A stretch of 64,000 nucleotides of DNA, taken from assembly GCA_938002655.1 (NCBI GenBank), contig CALLAC010000001.1, positions 62,001 through 126,000 of the forward strand, in the 5' to 3' direction. This DNA is from an uncultured Cytophagales bacterium. GTDB lineage: Bacteria; Bacteroidota; Bacteroidia; Cytophagales; Thermonemataceae. Below the pieces are notes generated by a model. It was given only the letters and a program-made list of their open reading frames with translations. It did not search any database and had not been told where the DNA came from. A program made the translations under genes and the position numbers. This document shows, in pieces, positions 7,909 to 17,300 of this stretch (position 1 is the first letter of the stretch; the number at the start of each line of letters is the position of its first letter).

Positions 7909-8919
7909 ATGAAAATTATTGTGCCAATGGCAGGTTTGGGTAAGCGTATGCGTCCTCACACGCTTAGCACTCCCAAGCCGTTGTTACCTATCGCAGGAAA
8001 ACCAATCGTAATGCGGCTTGTAGAAGATATTGTACGTATTTGTGGGCAAAAAGTAGAAGAGATAGCCTTTGTAATTCACCCTAGTTTTGGAGAAAAAATT
8101 GAAAAAAATCTTTTAGCAGTAGCCGAAAGATTAGGCTCAAGAGGAAAAATTTACTATCAAGACGAACCGCTCGGTACTGCTCATGCTATTATGTGTGCAG
8201 GCGAGAGTTTGCAAGGAAATGTAGTAGTAGCTTTTGCCGATACGTTGTTTAGAGCAGATTTTCAGCTAGATACTACCAAAGATGGCATCATTTGGGTACA
8301 AAAAATTGAAGACCCTCGTCAGTTTGGTGTGGTAAAGCTCAATGAGCAAGGTGAAATTGTTGAATTTGTAGAAAAACCGCAAACTTTTGTTTCCGATTTG
8401 GCGATAATCGGTATTTATTATTTCAAAGATGGGGCTTATCTCAAAAAGCATTTGCAATATCTTTTAGATAATAACATCAAAGATAAGGGCGAGTACCAAC
8501 TCACCAATGCCCTTGAAAATATGAAAAATGAAGGTACAAGATTCAGTACAGGAGAAGTGATAGAATGGCTGGATTGTGGGAATAAAGATGTTACGGTTTA
8601 TACCAATCAGCGATATTTACATTTTTTACAGGAAAGAAATGAACCTTTGAGAGCCAAATCGGCTGAAATTGAAAATAGTGTCATTATTGAGCCTTGTTTC
8701 ATTGATGCAGGTGTAAAAATTACTAATAGTGTCATAGGCCCCTACGTTTCCATAGGTAAAGATACTTGTATTGAAAACTCTGTTATACAGAACTCAATTA
8801 TTCAAGAAAATTCGCATTTGGCAAACTTACATCTACAAAACTCCATGATTGGTAATTCGGTAAAGTGGGTAGCTCAATGGCTCAATGTAAGTGTAGGCGA
8901 TTTTAACCAAATTCTCTGA
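7909..8919 (+). CDS. Sugar-phosphate nucleotidyltransferase (RmlA/GlmU-like) with left-handed beta-helix tail
   Basis: 336 residues. The N-terminus MKIIVPMAGLGKRMRPHTLS and following KPLLPIAGKP are the nucleotide-binding loop and lysine of nucleotidylyltransferases; EKPQTFVSDLAIIGIYYF and EWLDCGN are further family motifs. The last 90 residues contain repeats of the type ENSVIIEPCFID, ITNSVIGPYVSIG and ENSVIQNSIIQ, a left-handed parallel beta-helix as in GlmU and archaeal glucose-1-phosphate thymidylyltransferases. It probably activates a hexose-1-phosphate with dTTP or UTP for glycan synthesis; the exact sugar is uncertain. Its stop overlaps the next start as TGATG, so it is coupled to rlmB. 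Confidence 0.87.
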   Translation: MKIIVPMAGLGKRMRPHTLSTPKPLLPIAGKPIVMRLVEDIVRICGQKVEEIAFVIHPSFGEKIEKNLLAVAERLGSRGKIYYQDEPLGTAHAIMCAGESLQGNVVVAFADTLFRADFQLDTTKDGIIWVQKIEDPRQFGVVKLNEQGEIVEFVEKPQTFVSDLAIIGIYYFKDGAYLKKHLQYLLDNNIKDKGEYQLTNALENMKNEGTRFSTGEVIEWLDCGNKDVTVYTNQRYLHFLQERNEPLRAKSAEIENSVIIEPCFIDAGVKITNSVIGPYVSIGKDTCIENSVIQNSIIQENSHLANLHLQNSMIGNSVKWVAQWLNVSVGDFNQIL

Positions 8920-9668
8920 TGCAAAAATCTATCAATCAAGATTTCATTTTCGGCATAAGGGCAATTATTGAAGCCATAAGGGCAGGAAAAGAAATTGATA
9001 AATTGCTTATCCAACAAGATATTGGCAAATCGGCACTCATGAGCGAATTATTGGGGCTTGCCAAAACAGAGCAAATTCCTTTGCAAAGAGTACCGATTTT
9101 CAAGCTCAATAAAATTACTGCCAAAAATCATCAAGGGGCTATTGCTTTTCTTTCAAAAATTGATTACGTAAGTTTTGAAAATATTTTGCAAAGCACTTTT
9201 GAGAAAGGCGAAGTTCCTCTTTTCTTGCTTTTAGATAGTATTACTGATGTTCGTAACTTGGGAGCAATAGCTCGCAGTGCAGAGGGCTTGGGAGTGCATT
9301 GTCTTATTGTTCCTGAAAAAAATTCGGCACAAATCAACAGTGATGCCATCAAAACTTCGGCAGGAGCCTTGCATCATTTGCCCGTGGCAAGAGTAAAAAG
9401 TTTATTGCATAGTGTAAAGTACTTACAAGAAGCTGGATTGCAAGTAGTTGCCTGTACTGAAAAAGCTACTGAAAACATCTATGAGGTGGATTTTTCTATT
9501 CCTACGGCTTTGGTAATGGGTGCCGAAGATACAGGTATAGCCACTGCTATTCTGAAACAATGTGAAAAGCTAGCCAAAATTCCAATGAAGGGAAAAGTAG
9601 ATTCCTTGAATGTTTCTGTTTCGGCGGGTATAGTGCTGTATGAAGTAATTAGGCAAAGACAGAAATAG
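8919..9668 (+). CDS. rlmB: 23S rRNA (guanosine-2'-O)-methyltransferase, RlmB/TrmH family
   Basis: 249 residues with the N-terminal substrate-binding segment (DFIFGIRAIIEAIRAGKEID) and the SPOUT methyltransferase domain. Motif 1 is DVRNLGAIARSAEGLG, motif 2 PTALVMGAEDTGI, motif 3 SLNVSVSAGIVLYE, which together form the trefoil knot that binds S-adenosylmethionine. RlmB modifies G2251 in the peptidyl-transferase centre; Bacteroidota proteins of this size and N-terminus are usually given that role, though other TrmH-family targets cannot be ruled out. The start overlaps the upstream gene by one base (TGATG). A clear terminator follows. Confidence 0.88.
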   Translation: MQKSINQDFIFGIRAIIEAIRAGKEIDKLLIQQDIGKSALMSELLGLAKTEQIPLQRVPIFKLNKITAKNHQGAIAFLSKIDYVSFENILQSTFEKGEVPLFLLLDSITDVRNLGAIARSAEGLGVHCLIVPEKNSAQINSDAIKTSAGALHHLPVARVKSLLHSVKYLQEAGLQVVACTEKATENIYEVDFSIPTALVMGAEDTGIATAILKQCEKLAKIPMKGKVDSLNVSVSAGIVLYEVIRQRQK

Positions 9669-9669
9669 C

Positions 9670-9699
9670 GAAGGCTTCACGTCAAAAAGTGAAGCCTTC
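9670..9699. terminator. Terminator between rlmB and the T9SS esterase
   Basis: Perfect 11-bp stem GAAGGCTTCAC / GTGAAGCCTTC with an eight-base loop, placed between converging genes two bases after the rlmB stop. There is no long T-run on either side, so part of its function may be RNA protection. Confidence 0.7.
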
Positions 9700-9703
9700 A
9701 AAG

Positions 9704-12352
9704 TTATTGCTTGACAATCTTTTCTACGAAAGTCTTTTCTTGGGTAATTATTTTGCAGTAGTAAGTATCAGGAGCAATTTGAGGTACTTGTACGAATGTA
9801 TCAGTAAAATATGAACGTTTTTCAAAAGTCACATTACTGATGATTTTGCCCATATTATCAAACACAATAATCTGCACATTACCCAAATACTTTCCTTGCA
9901 GTACAGCATTAAAGCCATTGCTACTGAAAGGATTGGGCTGAAGTGTAAGTTGAAGATTTTCGGGAGCAACGTAGAAAGTTCTTTCAACAGGTTCGGCAGG
10001 GTGATACACATTATTTCCTGCTTGGCTAGCTCGGATAGTTACAAAGCCAATGCTTCCAAAAATAACTTTTTTGCCATTTAAGCTAGCATTTCCACTGATT
10101 ACTTCTAAAGTTACAGGCAAGCCACTTGTAGCTGATACATTCAGCTCAAAACCGCTTTCGGTAATGATTTTATCTGAAATAGCTTCAAAATTAATGACTT
10201 GACTACGTTTAATCACTACAAAACTTTGCTCTACATCGGGGGCAGGCTCAAAGTAATAATTTCCTGCTTGCGAGGCTTTTATACGAATATTGCCCGCTTG
10301 ATTGAAATTTACTTGATTGCCCGAAACAGTAGCATTGCCCGATACCAACGTAAAAGTAATAGGCAAGCCTCTATCCGAAACGGCATTGAGCATAACAGGG
10401 CTTTCATCTACGTATTTGGTACTAATAGGGTCAAAGGTAATGGTTTGGGTGCCTCTTTGCACTGTAATAGTAAATACATTGCTTACCGAGCCACCTCTGC
10501 CATCGTTAGCAGTAATGGTGATGGTAGTTGTGTTAATATCTTGGGCGGTAAAGGTTACTTGATTGCCACTTTGCGTAATATTTACTATTCCCGAAGGTGC
10601 ATCAGTAATTGTGTAGGTAAGAGCATCGCCATCAGGGTCGCTGAAAATCGTTGAAATATCATTGATTACAAACGGAGCATCGGCATAACGAATCGTTTGG
10701 TTGCTTACAGGGTTAACTATCACAGGCGGGCGATTGACCGTTACTGTGAAACTTTGGCTACGCTTACAACCTGCCGCATCAGTGGCTTCTACGGTTATGG
10801 TAGTTGTACCGGGTCCTACAATAGCAAAACTGAGAATATTTCCTGAAATACTCGGATTGACAACACCTGCGGGTGAGGCAGTAGCCGTGTAGGTCATTGT
10901 GCTATTTTCGGGGTCGATAAAAGCACCTGTAAGGTTGATAGTAGGGTTCACATCTGAAATTTGATAGAGCTGGTTGGCAATGGGCGTACCAATGTTAGGA
11001 ATTTGATTGATAGTAACAGTTTGCGAAACAGGCGTGAGGGCACGAGCCAACCAACGGCTATAAGGCGTACAGGTAACCGAACGCACAGGAGCGGCAGGAT
11101 TCCAAGTGATGCTGATGCTATGGCTACGTGCATAGTTTGTAGTATTGATAGTGCCGCCTACTACCTGCCAATCGTAATAAAAATTACTGCTATTGCTAAG
11201 CGTATAGGTTTGGGTGAGGTCATCACTACAAACTACACTAGGACCACTCAAAGTTACATCAATGGGTTTAAGACGAAAATCGTAGAAAAAATCGCTACCG
11301 CGTGGTGCAATGTCGGTGTACAGATTGGAGCCATCGAAATGTACGCCGTGCCCGCGATTGGTGTAGCCCCAGAAACGATAAGGAGCATTGAGAGTAATAG
11401 CTCTTGCTCTCAAATCGTTACTGCCGTGTACCGTAGGCAGATTGAAACCAGGAAGCCAATTTATGTTAGAAAAGGGCTCGCCATTGTTATAGGGAACAAC
11501 ATTATCATCGGAGCTATGGAAATAGAGACCTGGTGCATCGTTTGGTCCTTCCATAAAGCCGGGTACGGTTTGTGGATAAGGGGGATCTTGTTTTCCTAAT
11601 GCTCCTGCAAAGCCCATTGCGGCATTGGCTTTACCACTTACGGGGTTTCCGTTTATATCTACTTTATTGTCGCCAATATCATCTAACCCACCCAAATCAG
11701 GACGCGTAGTCATATACAAGCGTGTAGAGGCGGGTCTTTCAGCATCTTTATCCATATAAATATTATGTAAGGCAATGAAAGCTCCTGCACTATATCCTGC
11801 AATGAAAATTTGGTTGGGGTCTACTTTATAGGTGCTGGCATTATTTCTGAAAAATCTCACTGCCGAACGCCCATCTTGTACCCCTCGATATACAGCCCGT
11901 TTAGAAAGTTCTTCGTTGCTGATGTTCATTCCCAAGCGGTAGTCAATGGTAGCAGTTACGAAGCCTCTGCGAGCAAAACTTTGGCAGAGTTGTACCATAC
12001 TGGTTTCGGTACGTGAGCCTGTTACAAAACCGCCACCAAAACAGAAAATAATGACAGGGCGTTTGCTAAGTGTATCGATAGTTTGGTTGGGCTGGTAAAT
12101 ATCCATTCGCAGTGTTACGATTTGCCCAGGAGGCGAGGTAACATTTCCATAACGTTCTTCATTTGCTAATTGATAGCCAAATAAATTGGTGGTAGTTACG
12201 TGAGGGATATTGGTGCTGAATACCACATTGTTGGTAACTGAAATTTGTGGAGCAGTAAAAATTTCAGTTTTGTAGCGATTGGGCAGAGGTTGTGCCATTA
12301 CCCAAGCCGTTGCTAACATTAGCAGAGAGGTAAATGATTTTTTCATAAGCAT
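9704..12352 (-). CDS. Secreted alpha/beta-hydrolase (esterase-like) with Ig/cadherin-like repeats and T9SS sorting domain
   Basis: 882 residues. After a signal peptide (core SLLMLATAWVMAQ) comes a carboxylesterase-type domain to about residue 360, with oxyanion loop FGGGF (105-109), nucleophile elbow GYSAG (Ser188), an Asp in SSDDNVVP and a His in GHGVHFDG. Residues about 365-460 are PKD-like; then come repeated cadherin/Ig-like modules (NPTINLTGAFIDPENSTMTY; DAPFVINDISTIFSDPDGDALTY) and two MBG-like repeats starting QTITFDPIS and QVINFEAIS. The last 80 residues (LTLQPNPFSSNGF through FVEKIVKQ) form a type A T9SS C-terminal sorting domain. It is predicted to be exported by T9SS and to hydrolyse esters outside the cell. 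Co-directional with the small secreted gene just upstream. Confidence 0.9.
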   Translation of the reverse strand: MLMKKSFTSLLMLATAWVMAQPLPNRYKTEIFTAPQISVTNNVVFSTNIPHVTTTNLFGYQLANEERYGNVTSPPGQIVTLRMDIYQPNQTIDTLSKRPVIIFCFGGGFVTGSRTETSMVQLCQSFARRGFVTATIDYRLGMNISNEELSKRAVYRGVQDGRSAVRFFRNNASTYKVDPNQIFIAGYSAGAFIALHNIYMDKDAERPASTRLYMTTRPDLGGLDDIGDNKVDINGNPVSGKANAAMGFAGALGKQDPPYPQTVPGFMEGPNDAPGLYFHSSDDNVVPYNNGEPFSNINWLPGFNLPTVHGSNDLRARAITLNAPYRFWGYTNRGHGVHFDGSNLYTDIAPRGSDFFYDFRLKPIDVTLSGPSVVCSDDLTQTYTLSNSSNFYYDWQVVGGTINTTNYARSHSISITWNPAAPVRSVTCTPYSRWLARALTPVSQTVTINQIPNIGTPIANQLYQISDVNPTINLTGAFIDPENSTMTYTATASPAGVVNPSISGNILSFAIVGPGTTTITVEATDAAGCKRSQSFTVTVNRPPVIVNPVSNQTIRYADAPFVINDISTIFSDPDGDALTYTITDAPSGIVNITQSGNQVTFTAQDINTTTITITANDGRGGSVSNVFTITVQRGTQTITFDPISTKYVDESPVMLNAVSDRGLPITFTLVSGNATVSGNQVNFNQAGNIRIKASQAGNYYFEPAPDVEQSFVVIKRSQVINFEAISDKIITESGFELNVSATSGLPVTLEVISGNASLNGKKVIFGSIGFVTIRASQAGNNVYHPAEPVERTFYVAPENLQLTLQPNPFSSNGFNAVLQGKYLGNVQIIVFDNMGKIISNVTFEKRSYFTDTFVQVPQIAPDTYYCKIITQEKTFVEKIVKQ

Positions 12353-12367
12353 TGCGTTTAAGAATGA

Positions 12368-12799
12368 TTATTTTTGAACTAAACGATAAGTTTTTTGTTG
12401 TAGGGCGGTGTCGGAGTGAAATTTTTTCTTAATTTCTTCATAGCGTTTCGGGCTCAATCCTTTTTCTTTGAGTTTTCTTACAAATTCTGCATCATACTTA
12501 TCTTTTTCAATTTGCAGACATTTTTGTATCTTTTGCATTTCTTGCTTTTCATTTTCTGATAGTTTAGGATCGTAGCCTGTGGCTTGTGCTTGCATAATCT
12601 CTGTCATTCTTTGTTCAGAAATTTTGCTTTGGGCTGCACAACGAGGCAAAAAAGTTGGCAAATCAAACGGGTTGCTTAGTTCATCCTGATAAAGATAATA
12701 AAACTTGATGAGTTCTTCATCTTTGAAATTTTGTGCCAATATGAATTGAACAGAACAAAAGAATATAGCAATTGTGATTAAATTTTTTTTCATAAGCAT
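12368..12799 (-). CDS. Small secreted protein of unknown function
   Basis: 143 residues with a clear signal peptide (MLMKKNLITIAIFFCSVQFILAQ). The mature part is charged, helical and contains two cysteines (PRCAAQS and QKCLQIEK), with a Lys/Glu-rich C-terminal half. I do not recognise the family. It is the first gene of a likely two-gene transcript with the T9SS esterase, 15 bases apart; the two share an identical nine-base double start, ATGCTTATG. A good promoter lies upstream (12829-12859). It may be an accessory or chaperone to the esterase, but that is only a guess from position. Confidence 0.75.
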   Translation of the reverse strand: MLMKKNLITIAIFFCSVQFILAQNFKDEELIKFYYLYQDELSNPFDLPTFLPRCAAQSKISEQRMTEIMQAQATGYDPKLSENEKQEMQKIQKCLQIEKDKYDAEFVRKLKEKGLSPKRYEEIKKKFHSDTALQQKTYRLVQK

Positions 12800-12828
12800 A
12801 CTTAAACTTTGCGTTCAAAAATGTTCTG

Positions 12829-12859
12829 CAAACATACAAATTTATTTTAAAACAAACAA
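12829..12859 (-). promoter_or_regulatory. Promoter of the small secreted protein / T9SS esterase unit
   Basis: Minus strand: -7 box TATGTTTG (12829-12836), a perfect match to TAnnTTTG, with TTG at 12857-12859 (20-base spacer) or TTTG at 12853-12856 (16-base spacer). The transcript would begin near 12821, about 22 bases before the ATG. Confidence 0.7.
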
Positions 12860-12966
12860 GTAGTAAAACAAAATTTTGTTTGGTAAATTTAGAATAAATC
12901 CAAGAAAAGAAAAATAAAGAAATTCTAAAAGTTTTTTTCGACTTATTTTATTTGGATTTTCAGAGT

Positions 12967-13535
12967 TTAACTATTTTGAAAGCTAATTCCTTTGTAAATG
13001 TTGCTTAGTGGTAGTTGAGTTCCTAATTTTTCAAGGGGAATATCATCGATGATATTTTCATAAAATCTGAAAATCTGAAAATTGCCATTTCGTTCATAAA
13101 TTTCTACACAAAGTACTTTGGAATAAATGAGCAAATAATACTGCAAAGTAGGAATTTTGAAGTATAGATTTTTTCTCTTGCATATTCTGGCTTTGTGTGC
13201 TTTCGGAAAGCATTTCTGCAATGAGCGAAGGGTATATGACAAAAGTTTGTTCATCATCAGTAGCATCTTCGGAGTGGCAAGCGAGTAAAATATCGGGATA
13301 AACGTAACAAGTAGATAAGTTTCAACTTTACATTTTCAGAAAATAACTCATCTTTTGGCTTGTAAGCACGTCTTGCAAATAGCTCCAAATGTTACCTGTG
13401 ATTTTATTATGTTTTTGGGTAGTTCCTGCCATAGCGAATACTTTGCCATAGTGGTAGAGAAAACGCTCTGCTGTTTCTTTTTCTGGCATTTCGTATTCGG
13501 CAAAGGTGTAGAGTTGTTTTTTCTTGTGTTTGCAT
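12967..13535 (-). pseudogene. Uma2-family (DUF820) endonuclease pseudogene with at least three frame breaks
   Basis: Conceptual minus-strand translation in shifting frames recovers a whole Uma2 protein. It starts MQTQEK (ATG 13533-13535), shifts at an A-run, then continues QLYTFAEYEMPEKETAERF and on through AMAGTTQKHNKITGN. A stop follows; a second frame gives YVYPDILLACHSEDATDDEQ and TFVIYPSLIAEMLSEST. A third frame supplies the C-terminus PTLQYYLLIYSKVLCVEIYE through GTQLPLSNIYKGISF. Order and spacing match intact Uma2 proteins, PD-(D/E)XK-like putative nucleases often found in many copies in cyanobacteria and Bacteroidota. Multiple independent breaks make this a genuine pseudogene rather than a single base-call error. 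Confidence 0.85.
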
Positions 13536-13566
13536 AAATCTTGATTTTGGTAAACTTACCCAATTT

Positions 13567-14199
13567 TTAGAAGATTTGTAACATTAGAAAAAACAAAATC
13601 TCACACAAATATAAGGTAACGGCAACTTTACTTGCTTGAAAGGATTTGGAAAAGGTGAAAATTATGTGAAAAACGAAAGCAGTGCCTGCCCAACCTATGT
13701 AATTTTGTAAAGGTACTACGCCTTCTGCCCAATCCCAAAAGTCAAAACGAATAGCAATAGGTTCAATGAGAACATCTAAACCCACTGTAAGCAAGGTGGC
13801 AAGCAATATGTGTAATAGGGTAGGAAGTTTGAAAAAACTTACTACTGCTTGGCTGGTGTAAATTACAATCAGCCAATTTATGGCAATGAGGAGTGGAACA
13901 CCCCAAATTTTATAGCCCAAGGTAGTTTTGTACCAATAATTTCCAAAGATGGCTTGTGTTTGCACACCGATAACTTCTATGCCAAAACCTGCAAGCATTA
14001 CAAAAAGGCAAACGGCAAGGAATATTTTTGTCCAAATTCGGTGAAAATAAAGCACCAAAGCCAAATTGGCAATTAAATGAAAAGGTACAAGAGAAAGAAA
14101 GATAGAGCGGGTATGCTCATAAGAGAGCCCTGCAAGCCCTACAAGATGCATTGCTATTAGTAAAAAAATAGCATGTTTTTCTGAAAGTTTAATCTTCAA
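13567..14199 (-). CDS. Carotenoid biosynthesis protein, CruF-like 1',2'-hydratase family (DUF422)
   Basis: About 210 residues, nearly all membrane: seven hydrophobic segments including HAIFLLIAMHLVGLAGLS, YKIWGVPLLIAINWLIVIY and LHILLATLLTVGLDVLIEP, the last two being the best conserved DUF422/CruF blocks, together with the acidic-aromatic RFDFWDWAEGVVPLQNY. CruF-type enzymes add water at C-1' of acyclic carotenoid ends. The TTG at 14199 is chosen because it overlaps the stop of the upstream PorE-like gene and gives a normal-length product; an ATG at 14238 would lie inside that gene. No other crt gene is adjacent, but a lycopene cyclase and a CrtA-like gene occur elsewhere in the window. Confidence 0.82.
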   Translation of the reverse strand: MKIKLSEKHAIFLLIAMHLVGLAGLSYEHTRSIFLSLVPFHLIANLALVLYFHRIWTKIFLAVCLFVMLAGFGIEVIGVQTQAIFGNYWYKTTLGYKIWGVPLLIAINWLIVIYTSQAVVSFFKLPTLLHILLATLLTVGLDVLIEPIAIRFDFWDWAEGVVPLQNYIGWAGTAFVFHIIFTFSKSFQASKVAVTLYLCEILFFLMLQIF

Positions 14200-16336
14200 A
14201 AATAGATTTGAGTAGCTCTTCTTGTTGATTGTTTTCATTTGCTTCGAGTATGTAAATGCTAATGCCATTATCTTTTTGAGTAGAGCCTTCAATTTGTAAG
14301 CGTTTTTTATCAATTTTTTTACTTACAAGGTAGTTTTGCACGGCTTTGGCTCTTTTTTCAGCTAAAACCAAATTTTGAGTTTCTTGTTTATTACCTTGTG
14401 CAAAAGCAATGATTTTAATGACTATATCAGGATTTTGTTCCATAGTTTTTTGTAAGACATCCAGTGCTATGGAGCTATTTTTAGTAGGTTTGTCGCTGTT
14501 TTTTTCGAATAAAATTTGCGTGAGGTACAATTCATTTTTTCGCAAAGGTTTGAGACGGAAAAGTTTGAAAGTACGGTCTTTTTTATCAGCAACTTTTATG
14601 ATTTCTGCATTTCCGAAATAGCCTTTTGCCCATAGAGAAACTTCGTAAAAGCCTTTATCGAGGTTTTTTTCAAACTTGCCGTCAGTATCTTGGTTGAAAA
14701 TTACTTTCTTGCTGGTCGTATTCACAATTCGCATAAAAACAGGGATTTTGCTCTGCGAAAAATCATCGATAGCTTTCAGGATTGTGATGTTTTTTCGTTC
14801 AGGGAAAAGGTCGATTTCTAGGGTATCGCCTTCGGGGTGGCTTGCAATTTGTTCGGGAATAAGGCTAATTTCTGCAGTTTCAAAGCCTTGTTTGTTGATG
14901 GTGAGTTGATAGTGGAGTTTTTTATTGAAAAAATGCCTTGTAATGCCGTTTACATCTGTAAAATAGACAGCGGTTTTCTGTTCGGTATTGATTTTAACTT
15001 CAGCTAGTGGTACAGGTTTGTTATTGCTTTCGTTGCGTGTGAAGATAATCATTTCGTTGAAGTTGCTTAAAGGCTTTCGGGCAATAACTTCGTAGATATC
15101 ATCTTTGCCGGGGCCATCGCCTCGGTTTGAAGAGAGAAAGCCTCTCTTGGTTTTAGGATTAAAATAAAAGCCGAAGTCGTCTTTGGTAGAATTGATGGGA
15201 TAACCCAAATTGACAGGTGCGAGCAGTTTTCCGCCTATGTTTTCTGCCATAAAAATATCCAATCCGCCTAGGCCGCCGTGTCCATTGGAAGCAAAATACA
15301 AATTGCCTTTACTATCTACAAAAGGGAAAACTTCGTGCCCACGTGTGTTGAAGGTTTCGCCAAGATTTTGAGGCTCGCTCCATTTGCCATTTTCAAAGTG
15401 AGAAACCCACAAATCCATTCCGCCGTGCCCGCCTGTTCTATCCGAAGCAAAATAAAGTGTTTTGCCATCGGGGCTCAGGGCAGGGTGCATTGTAGAAAAA
15501 TCAGCAGAATTGTGAGGGAATTCTTTTTCTTTCCCCCAGGTACCATCGGCTTGTTTGTAGGCAAAAAAGAGTTTTAATCTATTAAATTTGCTCTTTGAGG
15601 CAGATGCTTTGGCATCGGCAGTAGGTTTAGTTTTTTTTTGGCTATTGCGAGTGTAAATAATGGTATCGCCTTTGGGAGAAAATACCGCAGGACCTTCGTG
15701 ATAATTTGTTTTTTGCGAAAGTGGAAAAGGCTTTACTTTCTTTTTTTCATACATAAAAAGTTCTACAAAAGGCGAATTATCCCACTGAAATTGTATCTGA
15801 GAACGATAGTTTCGGTTGGAGGCGAAAACAATAGTATTTCCACAATAAACAGGTGAAAAATCGGACTCTGTGGAATTGAAAGGGGCTAAACGAATCTCAT
15901 AGTTCAAAGAGTCTTTGTAGAAGTCTTGTAAATTTTGATAAGCAAGCGAGAAAGAGAGAGCTCGGCTATCATCTTTTACTTGTTTGGCATAGGCATTGTA
16001 CCAAAGTTGGGCTTCGGCGTGTTTGTTGTTGCTGGCAAGAGCTTGGGCGTAGTAAATTTTATCTTCAGGGTCTGTAATAGGCGAATGGACTACCTTAGCA
16101 TACCAAATTTCAGCGTTTTCGGTATCTTGCAGTTTGCGGTAACAATGGGCAATTTTTTCTTTGATGATGATGTTTGACGTATCGTTTTGCAGAGCTTTCT
16201 GATACAACTCCAAAGCTTTGGCATATTGCATCTTCTTATAGGCTTTTTGAGCTTCCTCAAAATTTTTATCTGTTTTGTTTTGTGCCCAAAGTGTAAAGTT
16301 TAACAGAAACGCAACGTAGATGAAAAACTTTTCCAT
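14189..16336 (-). CDS. PorE-like OmpA-family protein (TPR, PD40 propeller, CRD, OmpA)
   Basis: 715 residues. Signal peptide (FFIYVAFLLNFTLWAQ); TPR repeats about residues 20-130 (AQKAYKKMQYAKALELYQKA); a WD40-like beta-propeller about 150-420 with PD40 blades such as MHPALSPDGKTLYFASDRTG and EVFPFVDSKGNLYFASNGHG; a carboxypeptidase-regulatory-like domain about 430-520; and a C-terminal OmpA-like peptidoglycan-binding domain from about 600 (TQILFEKNSDKPTKNSSIAL). This is the architecture of PorE, an outer-membrane-associated T9SS component, but Bacteroidota carry several paralogues, so it is called PorE-like only. It likely anchors a complex to peptidoglycan. Its stop overlaps the TTG of the CruF-like gene. 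Confidence 0.88.
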   Translation of the reverse strand: MEKFFIYVAFLLNFTLWAQNKTDKNFEEAQKAYKKMQYAKALELYQKALQNDTSNIIIKEKIAHCYRKLQDTENAEIWYAKVVHSPITDPEDKIYYAQALASNNKHAEAQLWYNAYAKQVKDDSRALSFSLAYQNLQDFYKDSLNYEIRLAPFNSTESDFSPVYCGNTIVFASNRNYRSQIQFQWDNSPFVELFMYEKKKVKPFPLSQKTNYHEGPAVFSPKGDTIIYTRNSQKKTKPTADAKASASKSKFNRLKLFFAYKQADGTWGKEKEFPHNSADFSTMHPALSPDGKTLYFASDRTGGHGGMDLWVSHFENGKWSEPQNLGETFNTRGHEVFPFVDSKGNLYFASNGHGGLGGLDIFMAENIGGKLLAPVNLGYPINSTKDDFGFYFNPKTKRGFLSSNRGDGPGKDDIYEVIARKPLSNFNEMIIFTRNESNNKPVPLAEVKINTEQKTAVYFTDVNGITRHFFNKKLHYQLTINKQGFETAEISLIPEQIASHPEGDTLEIDLFPERKNITILKAIDDFSQSKIPVFMRIVNTTSKKVIFNQDTDGKFEKNLDKGFYEVSLWAKGYFGNAEIIKVADKKDRTFKLFRLKPLRKNELYLTQILFEKNSDKPTKNSSIALDVLQKTMEQNPDIVIKIIAFAQGNKQETQNLVLAEKRAKAVQNYLVSKKIDKKRLQIEGSTQKDNGISIYILEANENNQQEELLKSIFED

Positions 16337-16459
16337 TCTAGTGATTTGAGTTTTGAGCTAAAATTACACATTTTAGGGCAAATGAAATCATTTTTTCGAC
16401 GAAAAGTTTTTTAATTTTGACAAAATCGCTATTTTCACATGCAAAATATAATTTTTCTG

Positions 16460-17299
16460 ATGCAATTTCAACATTCTATTGTTCAAGAACTTTACAAGAG
16501 CGATTACCGCATAGCTCGTGAGGTAATCCGAGAAATTAGGCAGTTAGGCTCGGCAGTAGAACAAGATTTGCTTGCTATCCTTGACGATGCCACCCAAAAC
16601 ATTGATTATTACGAAACATTGCCTCCTGACAAGGGCGGGTTTGCTCCTTTACACGCTATTTTGCTCTTGCGTGAAATTAGAAGCACCAAAGTGTGTAGGA
16701 AAATCTTACAAATGCTTCAAGGAGATGTTTTAGATATCGACCGCCTTTTTTATCCTGATTTTCTTACCGAAGAGGTGTGGACGTATATCTGCCATTTAGG
16801 ACATCAAGACCTCGACACCTGCAAGGGTATGCTTTTCGAAGGAAATGCTGATGTATATGCACGCATAGCCATTTCTACGGGGCTTGCTCAAATGGCTTTG
16901 CACTATCCTGAAAAAAGAGAGATTGTCAGAAAAATTTATCAAAAACTCTTAGAGTTTATTTTGTCGGAAGAAAGCCTTGAAATTTTAGCAGGTGCAGAAG
17001 GTATCTTCGGTGAAGAGCCTGACTTTGAAGCTGATGTGGAATTTATCTCTAATTTTGCTTGCGACCTTCTAGATGCCGATTTCCGTGAGTTTCAGGATGA
17101 ATTGAATAGCCTCTTTGAAAATGGATTGATTGACGAACAGATTTTAGAAGAAACCAATGCTGTTTTCAAAAAAAATCTATTATCCTACAAAAGCATTGAA
17201 GAGTTGTACCTGGACATGGAAAAAGCCGCTCAAAGTGCCCTACAAGAAGCTGATGAAAAAGACGATGATGAACCCAAAGTAAAAAAAATGAAAGAATAA
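16460..17299 (+). CDS. DUF1186 domain protein
   Basis: About 279 residues starting MQFQHSIVQELYKSDYRIAR; an ATG 21 bases earlier is possible but lies very close to a candidate -7 box (TATTTTCA, 16429-16436). The sequence consists of short helices resembling HEAT-like repeats, including FAPLHAILLLREIRSTKVCR, DFLTEEVWTYICHLGHQDLD and DVYARIAISTGLAQMALHYP, as in DUF1186 (PF06685). The C-terminus is strongly charged (EADEKDDDEPKVKKMKE). No signal peptide, so cytoplasmic. HEAT-like proteins usually act as binding scaffolds; no specific role is known for this family. Confidence 0.75.
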   Translation: MQFQHSIVQELYKSDYRIAREVIREIRQLGSAVEQDLLAILDDATQNIDYYETLPPDKGGFAPLHAILLLREIRSTKVCRKILQMLQGDVLDIDRLFYPDFLTEEVWTYICHLGHQDLDTCKGMLFEGNADVYARIAISTGLAQMALHYPEKREIVRKIYQKLLEFILSEESLEILAGAEGIFGEEPDFEADVEFISNFACDLLDADFREFQDELNSLFENGLIDEQILEETNAVFKKNLLSYKSIEELYLDMEKAAQSALQEADEKDDDEPKVKKMKE

Positions 17300-17300
17300 T

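Noticed and set aside
10199-11599. Long plus-strand open frames opposite the T9SS esterase
   Set aside because: They are antisense shadows of a well-supported 882-residue gene, with no coherent domain and low-complexity composition.
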